Assembly (NCBI GenBank): GCA_964035575.1
Contig: OZ037895.1
Location: 62,001-126,000 of the forward strand
Origin: Rhynchopus sp. YZ270_cl-10
Taxonomy: Eukaryota; Euglenozoa; Diplonemea; Diplonemida; Diplonemidae
DNA: 64,000 nt
Direction: 5' to 3'
Positions 9,279 to 20,698 of the stretch are shown here, in pieces; positions within the stretch are counted from its first letter, which is position 1, and each line of letters starts with the position of its first letter. The position numbers were made by a program, and so were the translations under genes. The notes under the pieces are model-generated. The model saw nothing but the letters and a program-made list of their open reading frames with translations. It had not been told where the DNA came from and ran no database searches.

Positions 9279-11267
9279 TTACAATGCGCTGTCGAGCACG
9301 TCGCCCCCCTTCTTCCGATACTGCGGAAAGCGCTCTTTGTACAAGAACCACACGGCCACAGAGCACATGAGCATGGTCAGCGAGAACATGAGTGTGACGG
9401 TGATGTACGAGTGGTCGATGTCCTCGTCCTCTGCGAAGATGATGCCTGGTGCTAGGCCGCCGATGGCAAACCCTAGGTCACGCCAGAAGCGGTACACACC
9501 TAGGGCTGTGGCACGTTCCTGTGGTGATGGTTATGGAAATACAAAATTGTCAACTATTTGAGTTAAGAAAGAGAGCGACACACAGGCTTGCGGGTTTTGC
9601 AGGGAAAAGCCTCTGAAGAAAATCCTCCACTAGAGATCATGATAGGCTGGCGGACGTTTCCTGTTAACTTTTTTGCGTACTTTTTTTTTCCAACCCCCCT
9701 GTAACCAAGAAATTTGGTTTTGTCCACCCTAATAACAAAACAAAAGCAAACGCCATACCGCAGCTGGCGTATGGTCCCCTATCGCTGCCGACAGCACCGG
9801 GTAGCTCACCCCTGACCCTGTCCCCAGCAGCGTTGCGCCCACGATGAGACGGATCCAGATCATCTTACGTGAGATGTTCGGCTCGCCCGCTGTCGACGCG
9901 ATGACGAGCCCCACCACGAGGAATGCAAGCCCGGTCATGAGAACCGGCTTGCGCACGGTCATGCGGTCCGAGAGCAGGCCTGCCACGAGCACCATCACAG
10001 CGTTGGGGATGTAGTACAGATTGTTCACTGCCGCCGCCTGGAAGTGCGAGAGGCCCTGCGAATGCCCCCAGATCAAGACAAGCCCCCACACCAGCCCGGT
10101 TACCATGCTCGAACCTGCGCCGCAGAGACACACCACAAAACACGACCTATTCGTAAACATCGTCCGCCATGCAATCTCCGACCACGTGCCCACAACGATC
10201 TGCGGGCGTGTCGGTGCTATCGTGTACTTCCCCGTCTTCGGGGAGTCCTGGTGGGAGCCGATCTGGACCATGCACTCTTCAGGGGTTTGCTGGTTTTCTT
10301 CTTCTTTTTGCTTTATGTTGAAGCCTGCAAGCTCGGAGGCAGCTTCGACGGCGACGAAGGGGAGCGTGTCCTGAAGGAAGAAGGCGGAGAGGAGCAGCCC
10401 TGCAGAGCACGTTGCGAACACTGCTGCGAAGGTCGCATCGACACCACTTTCGTGCATCAGCCACGCCGCCACGAAGGCACCAAGAGAGGCAGCGATAAAC
10501 CCCATAAAATTCCCTACCGCAGCAGAAACAGACCGCTTCTTTGGCCCTAAAATGTCGGTCAACATAAAGATATTCGTCGACCACACCATCGCCTGTTGAA
10601 TCCCCAAGAACACATTCGCTGCCACCACACTGAACCAACTATGCGAAATCATCAACACCACAGACACGAACAACCCGCTCACCCAGCCTAACACATGAGG
10701 CATCTTCCTCCCGAAGGCGTCGGCACTGCGGCCGACTATCAGGTTCGCGAATGCGTTGGCGAGCCCAAAGGAAAGCAAAAACGATGTGTGCACGACGTGC
10801 CGCCGTATCTTCCCTGCATTCGCAATCTCCGCCGCTCCCAGCGTGGTGTTCCCTATGAGAAACGGTGCCCTCGTGATGTTGTTCGGGTCGAAGAGCTCTG
10901 TTTCCACTGAATAGTCAAATGAGTCCATCTCAAGGTCTGCGGCAATCGAGGCTTGTGGGAAGATGCAGAGCCGCATGGAGACGCCTACGAGGGCTGCGAG
11001 GGTGAGGTGCAGGAGGACCTGGAATTTGTTTTTCGCAAAGCCGAATGATTTGTGTGCGCGTGTCGATGTGGCGATGCGTGGCTTCTTCTGTTCAGAGGCG
11101 TTCTGCGGGGAGGGCGCAAAGATGCTCGGCTCGCTGTGTGTAGGTGTCTCCTCCTCGTCGTGGTTGTGGCTGTTCCCAAGGTGGTGGTGGTGCATCTCAG
11201 CCGGTGAGGAGGCCGAGCCCTCCTCATCGCTTGTCTCGTCCTTCAGCCGCACAGCACCCTTCGTCAT
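9279..11267 (-). CDS. Major facilitator superfamily transporter, two exons
   Basis: Exons 9759-11267 and 9279-9518 join in frame to a 582-residue protein. The 240-nt intron runs GTATGG...CACCACAG. The N-terminal 75 residues are cytosolic, acidic and His-rich (MHHHHLGNSHNH). The membrane core has the MFS loop motif between helices 2 and 3 (GRSADAFGRKMPHVLG), its second-half counterpart (GLLSDRMTVRKPVLM) and, across the splice junction, ALGVYRFWRDLGFAIG, a sequence typical of drug-efflux-like MFS carriers. The C-terminal exon ends with a helix and KKGGDVLDSAL. Secondary transport of a small solute is expected; the substrate cannot be told. The unspliced frame ends in an intron-encoded tail (VWRLLLFCY) that breaks the YRFWRD motif, which supports the intron. 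Confidence 0.92.
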
Positions 11268-11828
11268 ACTGCCTTCGAAAATTGTGGCTGCTTGAAAATT
11301 CTAGTATATTTCTCCACCACCCCCCTCTCCTGCAGAAAAAAAGCACCAAAGAAAGAAGTATAAAAGGGTGTGTGTTTTGCTTCTGTTTTTGTAGGAGTGA
11401 TTCAGTGAGGAACAGAAGAAGCGTGCAGCACGGTAGCCACAACTTAAGCAAAACAACCCCAGTTTTTTAGTCGAAAAGATGGATAATACTCTTTCTTGTG
11501 AATACATCATCACTTTCAAAACTGCAGGTTGTTTTTGTTCAAGAAAGGAGAGAGGGAGAGAGGGGCGAAAGGAACGTGGGGGGAAAGGGGAGGGTGGCTT
11601 TTTTTTTTCTTGAATCTTTGAGATTCATCTTGCAAAAATGGGCCTTTCCACCCCCTTTTTCTCCATTCCAGGTTGTAACCTTTAAAAGGAACCAAAATGG
11701 AAGCAAAAAAAAAAAAACGGAAGGGGGTTAAAGCCATCGAGTCGGAACACAGCTCTCTTTTTTGTTCATGCTTTTGAGAGAGTGAAGGAGGAGATTTTGC
11801 AATAAAACTGCAATAGAGGTGACAACCG

Positions 11829-11874
11829 AGCAGGCCCTTCCCACTGACCTACGATGCCACGGATGAATGCACTA
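11829..11874 (+). repeat. Hairpin module C copy
   Basis: Contains CAGGCCCTTCCCACTGACC then ACGATGCCACGGATGAATGCAC, matching the C core TGAC..ACGATGCCA..GGATGAA.GCAC. Confidence 0.5.
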
Positions 11875-11973
11875 AAAAAAAACACTAAAAAAAAAGACAT
11901 GAGAAAAAATTGTCATGGATGTGTGTCCAAAGACGCAAATCTTCTTTTTGAGAAAAGAGAGAAAAGTTGCTCT

Positions 11974-12004
11974 GAGATGAATGCCTTCGCTTAGTCAGCT
12001 CACG
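11974..12004 (+). repeat. Hairpin module A copy
   Basis: GAGATGAATGCC-TTCGCTTAGTCAGCTC. The GCTTAGTCA right arm is intact; the left arm is diverged. Confidence 0.45.
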
Positions 12005-12096
12005 AGAAAAGAGCAGAGGGGGGGAGAGAGAGAGAGAGAGGGAGAGTAGAAAGAAGAAGGCTTAGAAAAAAAAATTAAATTTCACATCAAAGAAGA

Positions 12097-12145
12097 GAAA
12101 GTACACCTCCGACCTAGGACGTCTTCATGTACATCTTCATCCAAT
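12097..12145 (+). repeat. Hairpin module C-like copy
   Basis: GAAAGTACACCTCCGACCTAGGACG then a short spacer to CATCTTCATCC. It matches the left half of the C family only. Confidence 0.35.
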
Positions 12146-13819
12146 ATTGTTTTTTTTGTTGTTGCAAAAAATGTGAAGAGAAGAAAAAAATGCAATTGTT
12201 ACCGTGCATAAATTGAAACTTTCAGTGGATTAGGGTTTCAGGGGGTTTGGGGCAACAAATTAAGGAAGAGCGGAGGGGGGAGGGGAAAAAAAAAACAGTT
12301 TTTTGTGACTTCTTCACAATCGCATCGTTTCGATGACTCCTGGAGAAGGTTGGGGGTCAGACAACAACAAAAATAACAAAACGCGTTTCTGGTGAAGGGG
12401 GGGAGAGTGATTCGCACTTCTTGCGCAATTTTTTTACACCCCCACCCCCATTCAGTTACACCGGTTTTCTGTAAAATTTTTTGTTTTTCGTCTGCAAAGG
12501 AGAGAAGCATGCACATTGATAAGTGGGAGACCAGAGGGGGGGTTTTTGAAAGATGTAAATATGCCTCAGCAAAATGTGCATCGTTTCAAGACAAAAAAAA
12601 ATCTGGTAAAATGATGAAATAACCCAAACGAAAATATCAAAATGAACAGATTTTGATTTTCTGTTTTTCGGCCGCACTGTCGCAGCCACAAAAGTCAAGC
12701 GAAAAGTACTTTTTTTTTTGGGGTGTGTCTCGTGTGAGGAAAAAAAAGTACACTTGAAGCGCTTTCGTACACTATGGGTTCTAAGAAAATAAAAAATCCG
12801 AGCAAAAAGATAAGGGAGGGGGGTGAAACTGAATTGTGAAAAAAATAAAAATAAAATGCGTCACCTTTTTTGTCAAATGCCGACGTTGTAATCAAGGGTA
12901 GTAAGAGAGAGGAGTGACAACGTACCACACCCCTCGTGACAGAACCGGCATTTTGTTTTTGTTTTTGCTCTCCTTGATGAGCAAATGTACACGTGATCGT
13001 GCTTAGTCCTCCTGAAGAAGGGGGTTTTTTTGAAGAAAATTTAAAATGAGCTGTTGGGGGGGGTGAAACCAAGAAGGGAAAACCCTCATAGGGATACCAA
13101 AAATAGGAGATCATTTTTATTTTTCCTTTGAAAACCCTTTTTTAAAAAATGGGGAAAGTAATGTTGACAAAGATCAAAAAAGAGTCAAAAGAAATACTTG
13201 ACAGATGAGATGGACCTCACGGTACACTGCATCTTAAATTTTGAAAAGAAAAAAGAAAAAAAGAAAGCTGCTCTGCCGTGAAAGCTCTGCTATGTGATGC
13301 GCACTCTTCTTCTGTACATCACTCCATCAATGGAGCATTGCTTACACGGTCTGTGCGTTCCCTTTTACCCGCAGAAGTCATAAAAACAAAACAAAAAAAA
13401 GTCAGACAACGAGAACAAAAAATACACCATGAAAAAAAAAAGGCAAAAGAGGGGGGGGGCGAAAAGAACTGTTTCCACAATGATTTTCCACCTCGCGTGA
13501 AGAAAGCGTCACACAGTGATTGATGTATTTACTTTTTTTTTTTTCAGGTGTGTCTCGATATGATTGTCTGTTCCCTATATTCTCTGAAAAAATGAACTTT
13601 AAAATGTGGAAAAAAAACCACTTTCACCTGAAATGTGATGTTTCCCCTTGCCTCAACCCCATGTCTTGAATGCAGTGTCTGAGGTTTGGCTCCATTTTCA
13701 TGGCAAACGCAACGCAACTGCTGTTAGGGAGGAGGGAGGGGATGTAGGAAAGAGAGATCGTAATAAAAAAAGAAAAAAAGAAAAAATTAGTTTGCATACA
13801 ACTTTCAAATCAACGATGA

Positions 13820-13876
13820 GAAAGTTACACCTACGACTTGACTCACGGTACGAAGCCCAGCCTCAGATGAGAGCTT
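13820..13876 (+). repeat. Hairpin module C copy
   Basis: ACACCTACGACTTGACTCAC ... GCCCAGCCTCAGATGAGAGC, matching both halves of the C family. Confidence 0.5.
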
Positions 13877-14267
13877 AAAAAATAAACAGAAGAAAAAAAG
13901 GGGGGAAAAGTCTACACCTCAGTGGCCTTTGTAAAACAGAAAATAAAAAGAGGGAAGGCATTTAAAAAAAATGTACTGCCCAACAAGAAAGGACGTTAGA
14001 GAGAACGGGTCTCAAAAAAAAAAAAAGAAACCAGACAAATAATAGATACCAACTGATCTTGATAACATTCCTCAGGAAAGAATAGGAGTGTTACTTTTTG
14101 CCCGTTGAAACGCAGCCAAAACAGGGGTTTTTTGTAGAAAAAAATCTGTTCCGGCGCAGGTGAATGGGAATTTCTAAGAGAAAAAATACTTTGCTATTCA
14201 AGATCGTGATCGGGGGGTATGTAACTTTGTGTATTAGTGTGTAAAATTTGACCGGCCCTTTGGGTGG

Positions 14268-15835
14268 AAAAAAAAGGGTGAGGGGAGATGGGTCCAGTCA
14301 TAGGGAGTATAGCATATTTTTTGGAAAATTCTTCAAAAAAGCAAGGATTTTTGTTGAGCACAATGAAATTTTCAGAAAAATCCCAATTTTCGGCCAAATT
14401 TGGAGCAAATTATGGCCCACCCACCCCGATTTTGGGTCAAAAACCGACTTCATTTTTGCACAGGAGTGCCTACGATGTCGTAAACCAGAGGTCCTCTGGA
14501 TGCATGCATTGATAAACACAACACTGGAAATTGCAAGGAACGAGTCTGCATGTGCGTGTTCTCTAGCCACCACAGTCACAGGGTATGCACAAAATGACCG
14601 TATTGTGGCTGAAGTTTGACTTGCGAAATTTCGCGAACATCTATTTCTGAGGTTTTCTTTGGATTCTTTGGGCCATTTTATGACCTACCACGCCCGATTT
14701 TGGGCGATAAAACAAAATTTTGTCAGGTCAAAAATCGCCTAGTACTTGTGAAAAGAATTGCTAAGGAAATGTGTAATATGCGTGTTTTTGTACACAAAAG
14801 TACGTTTTTGGGTGCTTCTGGAGGGTCAAAACACCAAAATTTTGCGTTTTTTTTGCACTTTTTGGTGCCCAAAAACCCAACTCGGGGTCGAAATTTTCCC
14901 GAAAAAAAAAATTTTTTTTTGGAGGTACCCTAAATTGGTCAAAAATGGTAAAAATGGTAAAAATGGTAGGAATTTTGGGGGCTTTTTTAGGGGAAAAAAA
15001 GGGTGAGGGGAGTTGGGTCCAGTCATAGGGGGTATAGCATATTTTTTGGAAAATTCTTCAAAAAATCAAGGATTTTTGCTGGGCACAATGAAAATTTTCA
15101 GAAAAATCCCAATTTTCGGCCAAATTTGGAGCAAATTATGGCCCACCCACCCCGATTTTGGGTCAAAAACCGACTTCATTTTTGCACAGGAGTGCCTACG
15201 ATTTCGTAAACCAGAGGTCCTCTGGATGCATGCATTGATAAACACAACACTGGAAATTGCAAGGAACGGGTCTGTATGTGCGTGTTCTCTAGCCACCACA
15301 GTCACAGGGTATGCACAAAATGACCGAAGTGCAATGGCGATAATGGAAAGATAGATGCCGGCATTGGTGAATTGCTGGAGTTCTGCACAGGAAGCTAGCA
15401 TGACGTAGAATCACTGTGTGAACAAAATGACCGTATTTTGGTTGAAAATTTGACTTGAAAAATTTTTTCATAATTTGCCCAATCGAAGGTTTTCCTTGGA
15501 TTTTTTGGGCCATTTTATGACGTACCACGCCCGATTTTGGGCGAAAAAAAAATTTTTTTTTTGGTCAAAAATCGCCTTGTATTTTTTTTCATGCTTTTTC
15601 TGTAACCTCTCTCTCTTTTACGGCAGGTGACCGGTTGAGGCGATACTTCCGGACTGAGGAAGGGCATTGTATTACCACTGTATTGGTGTAGGCTTGTACA
15701 CAGAAGTGTGTTTTGTGCAACCACAGATGGTCAAAACACCCGATTTTTGCATTTTTTTTGCATTTTTTGGTGCCCAAAGACCCACCTCAGTGGTCGAAAT
15801 TTTCCCGAAAAAAAAATTTTTTTTTTTTGAGATTT
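14268..15835. repeat. Two-copy direct repeat, unit about 670-840 bp
   Basis: 14268-14600 recurs nearly unchanged at 14993-15326 (offset about 725 bp). The adjoining blocks 14650-14935 and 15485-15835 also match each other, in the same order. Copy 2 carries about 100 bp of extra sequence between the blocks. No protein is encoded that I recognise. Confidence 0.8.
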
Positions 15836-15844
15836 TTGAAAAAT

Positions 15845-15906
15845 CGGCCGATTTTGCGACCAAATTTGGCTGGGGAATTTCGGCGACCAAAGGGTCCCCC
15901 CTTTGG
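15845..15906. repeat. 62-bp direct repeat, copy 1
   Basis: Begins CGGCCGATTTTGCGACC and ends with the near-palindrome CCAAAGGGTCCCCCCTTTGG. Repeated about 423 bp downstream. Confidence 0.75.
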
Positions 15907-16267
15907 AAAAAAAACGAAATCGACCAAAAAAGGTACCCTAACATTTCGGTTTTTTTCGGTTTTCATTTCGTTTTTTTCGGTTTTTCTGGTACAAGGGGAA
16001 ATTTCCCTTTGCGAAAAAAAAAAAAAAACGAAATGGACCGAATTACACCGAATTGGACCGAACAGTTAGGGTACCTCCTTTTTTCGATTTTTCGATTTTT
16101 TGACAAGGCGCTGGCCCATACAAAATGCACTGGTGGTACAGAAAATGGCCGGGGAATAAACTCTAGATGCTCAAAACCGCCTAATTCTTGCTTTTTTTGA
16201 CTTTTTGGTCCCAGAAGGGTACATAGGGTGTAGTGAGCAGGCCTCAAAAACACTTCTGAAAAAAAAA

Positions 16268-16329
16268 CGGCCGATTTTGCGACCAATTTTGGCTGGGGAA
16301 TTTCGGCGACCAAAGGGTCCCCCCTTTGG
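16268..16329. repeat. 62-bp direct repeat, copy 2
   Basis: Second copy of the 15845-15906 block, differing by about two bases. Confidence 0.75.
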
Positions 16330-16336
16330 TTTTTTT

Positions 16337-16465
16337 CGAAAAATCGGGTATTTTTTGTGTATAAATAGTACCCGGTCAAAATGCCGGTCAAAATGGGGTG
16401 CCGGTCAAATTACAACCCTATTTTGACCGGGTACTATTTGTACACAAAAATACCCGATTTTTTCG
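16337..16465. repeat. Long inverted repeat, about 45-bp arms
   Basis: Arms 16337-16381 and 16420-16465 are nearly perfect reverse complements (CGGGTATTTTT... against ...AAAAATACCCG). The roughly 38-bp loop carries three further CCGGTCAAA motifs. It looks like a MITE-type or cruciform-forming element. Confidence 0.75.
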
Positions 16466-16593
16466 GGAATTTTTGACAACACACTGGTTAAGTGCCGGTC
16501 AGAACCGGTCAAATTACATACCCCCCATCGTTGGCTTCATTTTTATGTCTGGTTTCTTATCATCTTATCACATTTGCCAGGAAAAGAAAGCTG

Positions 16594-16637
16594 ATTTGAA
16601 ATACAAAAACCCTCTCTCGTGAACAGTGTTTGGTACA
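16594..16637 (+). repeat. Hairpin module E copy
   Basis: TTGAAATACAAAAACCCTCT then CGTGAACAGTG, 68 bp before a module D copy. Confidence 0.55.
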
Positions 16638-16704
16638 TGCAGTCCTACAGCCATTTCGAAAAAACTCTCAAAGTCTCTGGTTTTTTCATGTCTTTTTGAA
16701 AAAT

Positions 16705-16742
16705 TGCTGGAATAGTGTAGTTGCCACATATGCAAACTCCAC
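16705..16742 (+). repeat. Hairpin module D copy
   Basis: CTGGAATAGTGTAGTTGCCA then CATATGCAAACTCCA; the outer arms TGGA/TCCA pair. Confidence 0.5.
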
Positions 16743-17060
16743 TGTCTTTTTATAAATCTGTTGGTACAGTGTTAGCCATTCAGACAAAAAGAGTATTTAC
16801 CTTTTTTTTTTGGTACATCTAACATCAAACAAATCACCCAACAGGTGACGCTCTGAACTCAAAACGCCGGGTAAAAAAAAAAAATAACGGGCAAATTGTT
16901 TGATCTGTTTAGCGTTGCTCAATACAGTCTTTCACGGGAATTTTTTTTCTTCTTCCCGCCGTTTTCTAATAAAAAGGGGGAGGGAAAGAAGGGCGATATA
17001 CGACTAAAGGAGAAGACACATGCTCTAAAAGGTTTGATAGAAACATGCGTTGGGTTTTTT

Positions 17061-17129
17061 TGATAAATTGTTTGGAGTAGTGTAGTTGCCTCGGTTGTGT
17101 TGCCACAGTTGTTGCTATTCTCCACTTTC
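17061..17129 (+). repeat. Hairpin module D copy
   Basis: GGAGTAGTGTAGTTGCCTCG ... TTGCCACAGTTG ... TCTCCAC, the fullest D copy. TTTGGAG pairs with CTCCA. Confidence 0.6.
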
Positions 17130-17159
17130 AAAAAGAGTATTTCACTTTTTTTGAAAAAA

Positions 17160-17207
17160 TTGTTGGAGATAGCGCACGTAGTTGCCACCTGAGCAAGCTC
17201 CACTGTC
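17160..17207 (+). repeat. Hairpin module D copy
   Basis: TTGTTGGAGATAGCGCACG then TAGTTGCCACC and GCTCCACTGTC, about 30 bp after the previous D copy. Confidence 0.5.
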
Positions 17208-18101
17208 TCCACTGTCTTTGTGCTGTGACATAACCCTTTCTCCCTCGAAAGAAAAGGAAAACAGGGGCACAACATTTTTTTTTTTACCATTTTTTTGTTT
17301 TGGAAAATATTCGGAGAAAAAAAAAAGTTCCCTAATATTCTTAAATTCACTGGGGGGTGAAATGGAGGATGTGGGAGGGGGAGCAGTCACGAACCTAAGT
17401 GGTGACTACCGTTTTTTGCAAAAAACGAAATAAAGTTTTTTTTTGTCAAAGAATGAAATGCGTGTCTCTCAGATCTCACACCGCATAACACAAAAATAAC
17501 AACAAAAGAAAAGAGATCTTTAATTTGTTTCGCTGCAAAAAACCAAATCAGAAGCATTTTTTTAAAACGTATTTTAGCCTATCGAGGCGGGGTTGATAAT
17601 TGTGATCAAAAAAAAAAGTTATACTTCGTGCCTTCCTATTCCACTGAATAGAAGGTGCGAAAAAAATAAAATAAGACAAAGTCAAAATAAGCATGAACAC
17701 CAAAGAAGAAAACCAAATTTAAAAAGAAAAGAAAACAAATTCATGAGAAAAGAAAAGAAAATGAAAAAGGGGGAGGGATATAATTCCAAGACAAAAGCAG
17801 GAATTCATAACCCTTTACCCACAACAAAAAAAATGAATGCACGCAGACAGACGAAAAAAACCCCTCTTCCTTTTCTCCAAGTGGGTCAAAATACCCCCAT
17901 GCAAGCACTAAAACTTTTTTTTTTTACTATTGATGACTCAACGGCAGGGGACATTGGTAGTTTGAGATTTTGAAAAAAAAGCCGGTGTGAGCCAAAAAAG
18001 CCGGTGTGAGGCATTTTTTTTTTCCCCACGCATTTTTGGCAGAGACCTCCACAACTCTTTCCCCTCCGCGCCCTTGTCTAACCATATGACATCAAAACTT
18101 T

Positions 18102-18130
18102 TCTGGCGAAGCCACGGTACGCAACATTTC
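18102..18130 (+). repeat. Hairpin-plus-ACGGTACGC repeat, type 1
   Basis: TGGC-GAA-GCCA mini-hairpin followed by CGGTACGCAACATTTC. The same sequence recurs at 20451-20480 and, less exactly, at 20568-20596. Confidence 0.65.
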
Positions 18131-18234
18131 AAAAATTGTGACATAAAATCGCACGCTTTTATAGCCAAACTATGGTAAAGGTAGCTGTGACTATGGCATA
18201 GGGTAGAGCTGTGGGCTACCGCTCGTCATTTTTA

Positions 18235-18268
18235 GCTGCGCCGCAGGCGCACGGTACGCTACTTTTTT
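18235..18268 (+). repeat. Hairpin-plus-ACGGTACGC repeat, type 2
   Basis: GCGCC-GCA-GGCGC hairpin followed by ACGGTACGCTACTTTTTT. Recurs at 20667-20698 and, inverted, at 36870-36901. Confidence 0.7.
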
Positions 18269-18441
18269 ATGAGAGTTGCGAACATCTATTTCTTTTGAAC
18301 GGACCGATTGGTCTTTATGGTGGGGTCACATGCACATAAGAAACCGCTACAGATGTGGTTGTAGCCTTGTATGAGGAGATAAAATTCAGAAAAAAATTCA
18401 AAAATCCGCCTTTTTCTTTTTTTTTTTTTTCTCAAAATCCC

Positions 18442-19739
18442 CAGGGCGTTCGCTATCGCCATCGTTTTTTCCTGATCGTGGCGAAATGCCAAAAAACCCG
18501 AAATTTTTGGTTTTTTACTAGTGCTTAAAATAGGTCAAAAAAAATTTCCCGCCGGAGAGAAGCTAGTTCGTGGGGGTGAATCCCTGGTACTGAGTGGTCA
18601 AAAAAATTTTGCGATTTGCGCGTGATCCCTTCCCCAGCACAAGTGCTATTACAGCTGAACTTTCCTGATACTAAAACCAGCAAAACGATGGAGAATTTCA
18701 TCAATCCCCCCTCACTGAGGGTCTCTTTGTGCTGTTTAATCAAACAGATGTACAAGAGAGAGGCATCTGTCATATGAGACTTCATCCTTATTTTGACTAT
18801 TTTCAATAAACTAAAACGTCTCTCTGCCGTTGAAGGTAGAGTTGACACGAGTAGTGACACCTTCTATACCAGGGGGTACTGGACACCTTCAGCAGACTGC
18901 AGGATTGAGGAGCGAGCAGGAGTGCTGGGGAAACTTCCTTTCACGGCAGGCGGGTTTGCGGATGATTTTGAGTACAGTGGACACCCCCTCTGCGACCCCC
19001 CCTCCGGGGGGGTCGACAGGGTGGTGGGGAGAAATCTCTCTCTCTCTTTTTTTTTTTTTTTTTTTTCCCCCTTTTTTTTATTTATTTATTTATTTATACA
19101 GGGTTTCAGGGCGTTCGCTATCGCCATCGTTTTTTCCTGATCGTGGCGAAATACCAAAAACCCCGAAATTTTCGTTTTTTTACTGGTGCTTAAAATAGGT
19201 CAAAAAAATTTTTCCCGCCGGAGAGAAGTTAGTTCGTGGGGTGAATGGTCAAAAAAAATTTGCGATTTGCGCGTGATCCCTTCCCCAGCACAAGTGATAT
19301 TACAGCTGAACTTTCCTGATACTAAAACCAGCAAAACGATGGAGAATTTCATCAATCCCCCCTCACTGAGGGTCTCTTTGTGTTGTTTAATCAAACAGAT
19401 GTACAAGAGAGAGGCATCCGTCATATGAGACTTCATCCTTATTTTGATTATTTTCAACTCTCTGCCATTGAAGGTAGAGTTGACACGAGCAGTGACACCT
19501 TCTATAACAGGGGGTACGGTGCACCTTCAGCAGACTGCAGGATTGAGGAGCGAGCGGGAGTGCTGGGGAAACTTCCTCTCACGGCAGGCGGGTTTGCGGA
19601 TGATTTTGAGTACAGTGGACACCCCTCTGCGACCCCCCCTCCGGGGGGGTCTACAGGGTGGTGGGGAGAAATCTCTCTCTCTCTTTTTTTTTTTTTTTTT
19701 TCCCCTTTTTTTATTTATTTATTTATTTATACAGGGTTT
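18442..19739. repeat. Tandem duplication, unit about 665 bp
   Basis: 18442-19106 and 19107-19739 are about 95% alike by eye. Each unit starts CAGGGCGTTCGCTATCGCC and ends with a CT/T run plus TTTATTTATTTATT and ATACAGGGTTT. Copy 2 is shorter by small deletions. Open frames within the units are short and unrecognised. Confidence 0.85.
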
Positions 19740-19820
19740 CGCCCCGGTGGGGCGAAGCCCTGGGGCGAAATAAAATGTCATTTTTTCAGGAAAAGATTTT
19801 TTTAACGAAAAAAAATATTT

Positions 19821-19872
19821 TTCGCCCCGGGGCGAACGCCCTGAAAATCCCACACCGGCTTAGCCGGTGTGG
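19821..19872. repeat. Two adjacent perfect palindromes
   Basis: TTCGCCCCGGGGCGAA (19821-19836) and, 13 bp on, an 11-bp-arm palindrome CCACACCGGCT-T-AGCC... (19850-19872). CACACCGGCA repeats follow immediately. Both could extrude as cruciforms. Confidence 0.75.
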
Positions 19873-20084
19873 CCACACCGGCACACCGGCATACTAATGT
19901 CCCCTGCTCAACGGGCTGAATTATACCAGGTCTACACCAATAAGTTGAAAACGTACTGTACAAAGAAATCTGGTGTTAGGCCGGATCAGGCCGGATCTTT
20001 TTCCTTTTTCAAAAAAACCCGAATTCTTCCAGCCTTGTTGTGTATATAAAAAAAAACTACGCAAAAGAGAGAGAAAAGTGTATT

Positions 20085-20118
20085 CAATGAGCCTCAGCCT
20101 CTCGTGTTTAACCACCTT
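20085..20118 (+). repeat. Hairpin module A copy
   Basis: AATGAGCCTCAGCCTCTCG then TGTTTAACCACCTT; degenerate arms but an intact CCTCTCG loop. Confidence 0.4.
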
Positions 20119-20450
20119 GAAGAAGTGGGGATCGGGGAAGGAAGACCTTTGTGGGAAACTGTTAAACCGTGTACCTTACGAGACAAAAACCGCGCAAGAG
20201 CAGGTTACGTCTGTACACTGGGAGCATCAATATTTTTGTCTTGACATCTGTTGTGGTCCAGTGTAGCCATGACAAAGCTAGACAACCCGTCACTATTTTA
20301 TTTCTCTTTTTGGTGTGGCTAACTCCAAAAATAAAGTGTAATTTTTGTACTTCTTTTGTATTTTTTTTGTATACCCAAAAAAAGGGGGTTTTTTTTATTT
20401 TTGGTACCAATTCGTACTTTCCCAATCGCCCCAAGTCATGGCCCAAAAGT

Positions 20451-20480
20451 TCCTGGCGAAGCCACGGTACGCAACATTTC
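20451..20480 (+). repeat. Hairpin-plus-ACGGTACGC repeat, type 1
   Basis: CTGGCGAAGCCACGGTACGC then AACATTTC, identical in its core to 18102-18130. Confidence 0.65.
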
Positions 20481-20567
20481 TGAAAAATGTCGACATAAAT
20501 TGGCACTGTCGTTGGTAATTATCGTCAGTTCCGTAAATTTTATCTAGTATTTTGCTAGAACAAAAGT

Positions 20568-20596
20568 TTCTGGCGAAGCCAGGTGCGCAACATTTC
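20568..20596 (+). repeat. Hairpin repeat, type 1, diverged
   Basis: TCTGGCGAAGCCAGGTGCGC then AACATTTC. It has lost the TAC of ACGGTACGC. Confidence 0.5.
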
Positions 20597-20666
20597 AAAA
20601 AATTGCGCTTATACTTGCACATTTGTGCTGCTGAACTATGTCACGGGAAAGGGTGGGTTGCAATCT

Positions 20667-20698
20667 TGCGCCGCAGGCGCACGGTACGCTACTTTTTT
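20667..20698 (+). repeat. Hairpin-plus-ACGGTACGC repeat, type 2
   Basis: GCGCCGCAGGCGCACGGTAC then GCTACTTTTTT. It follows two type 1 copies, as type 2 follows type 1 at 18102-18268. Confidence 0.7.
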
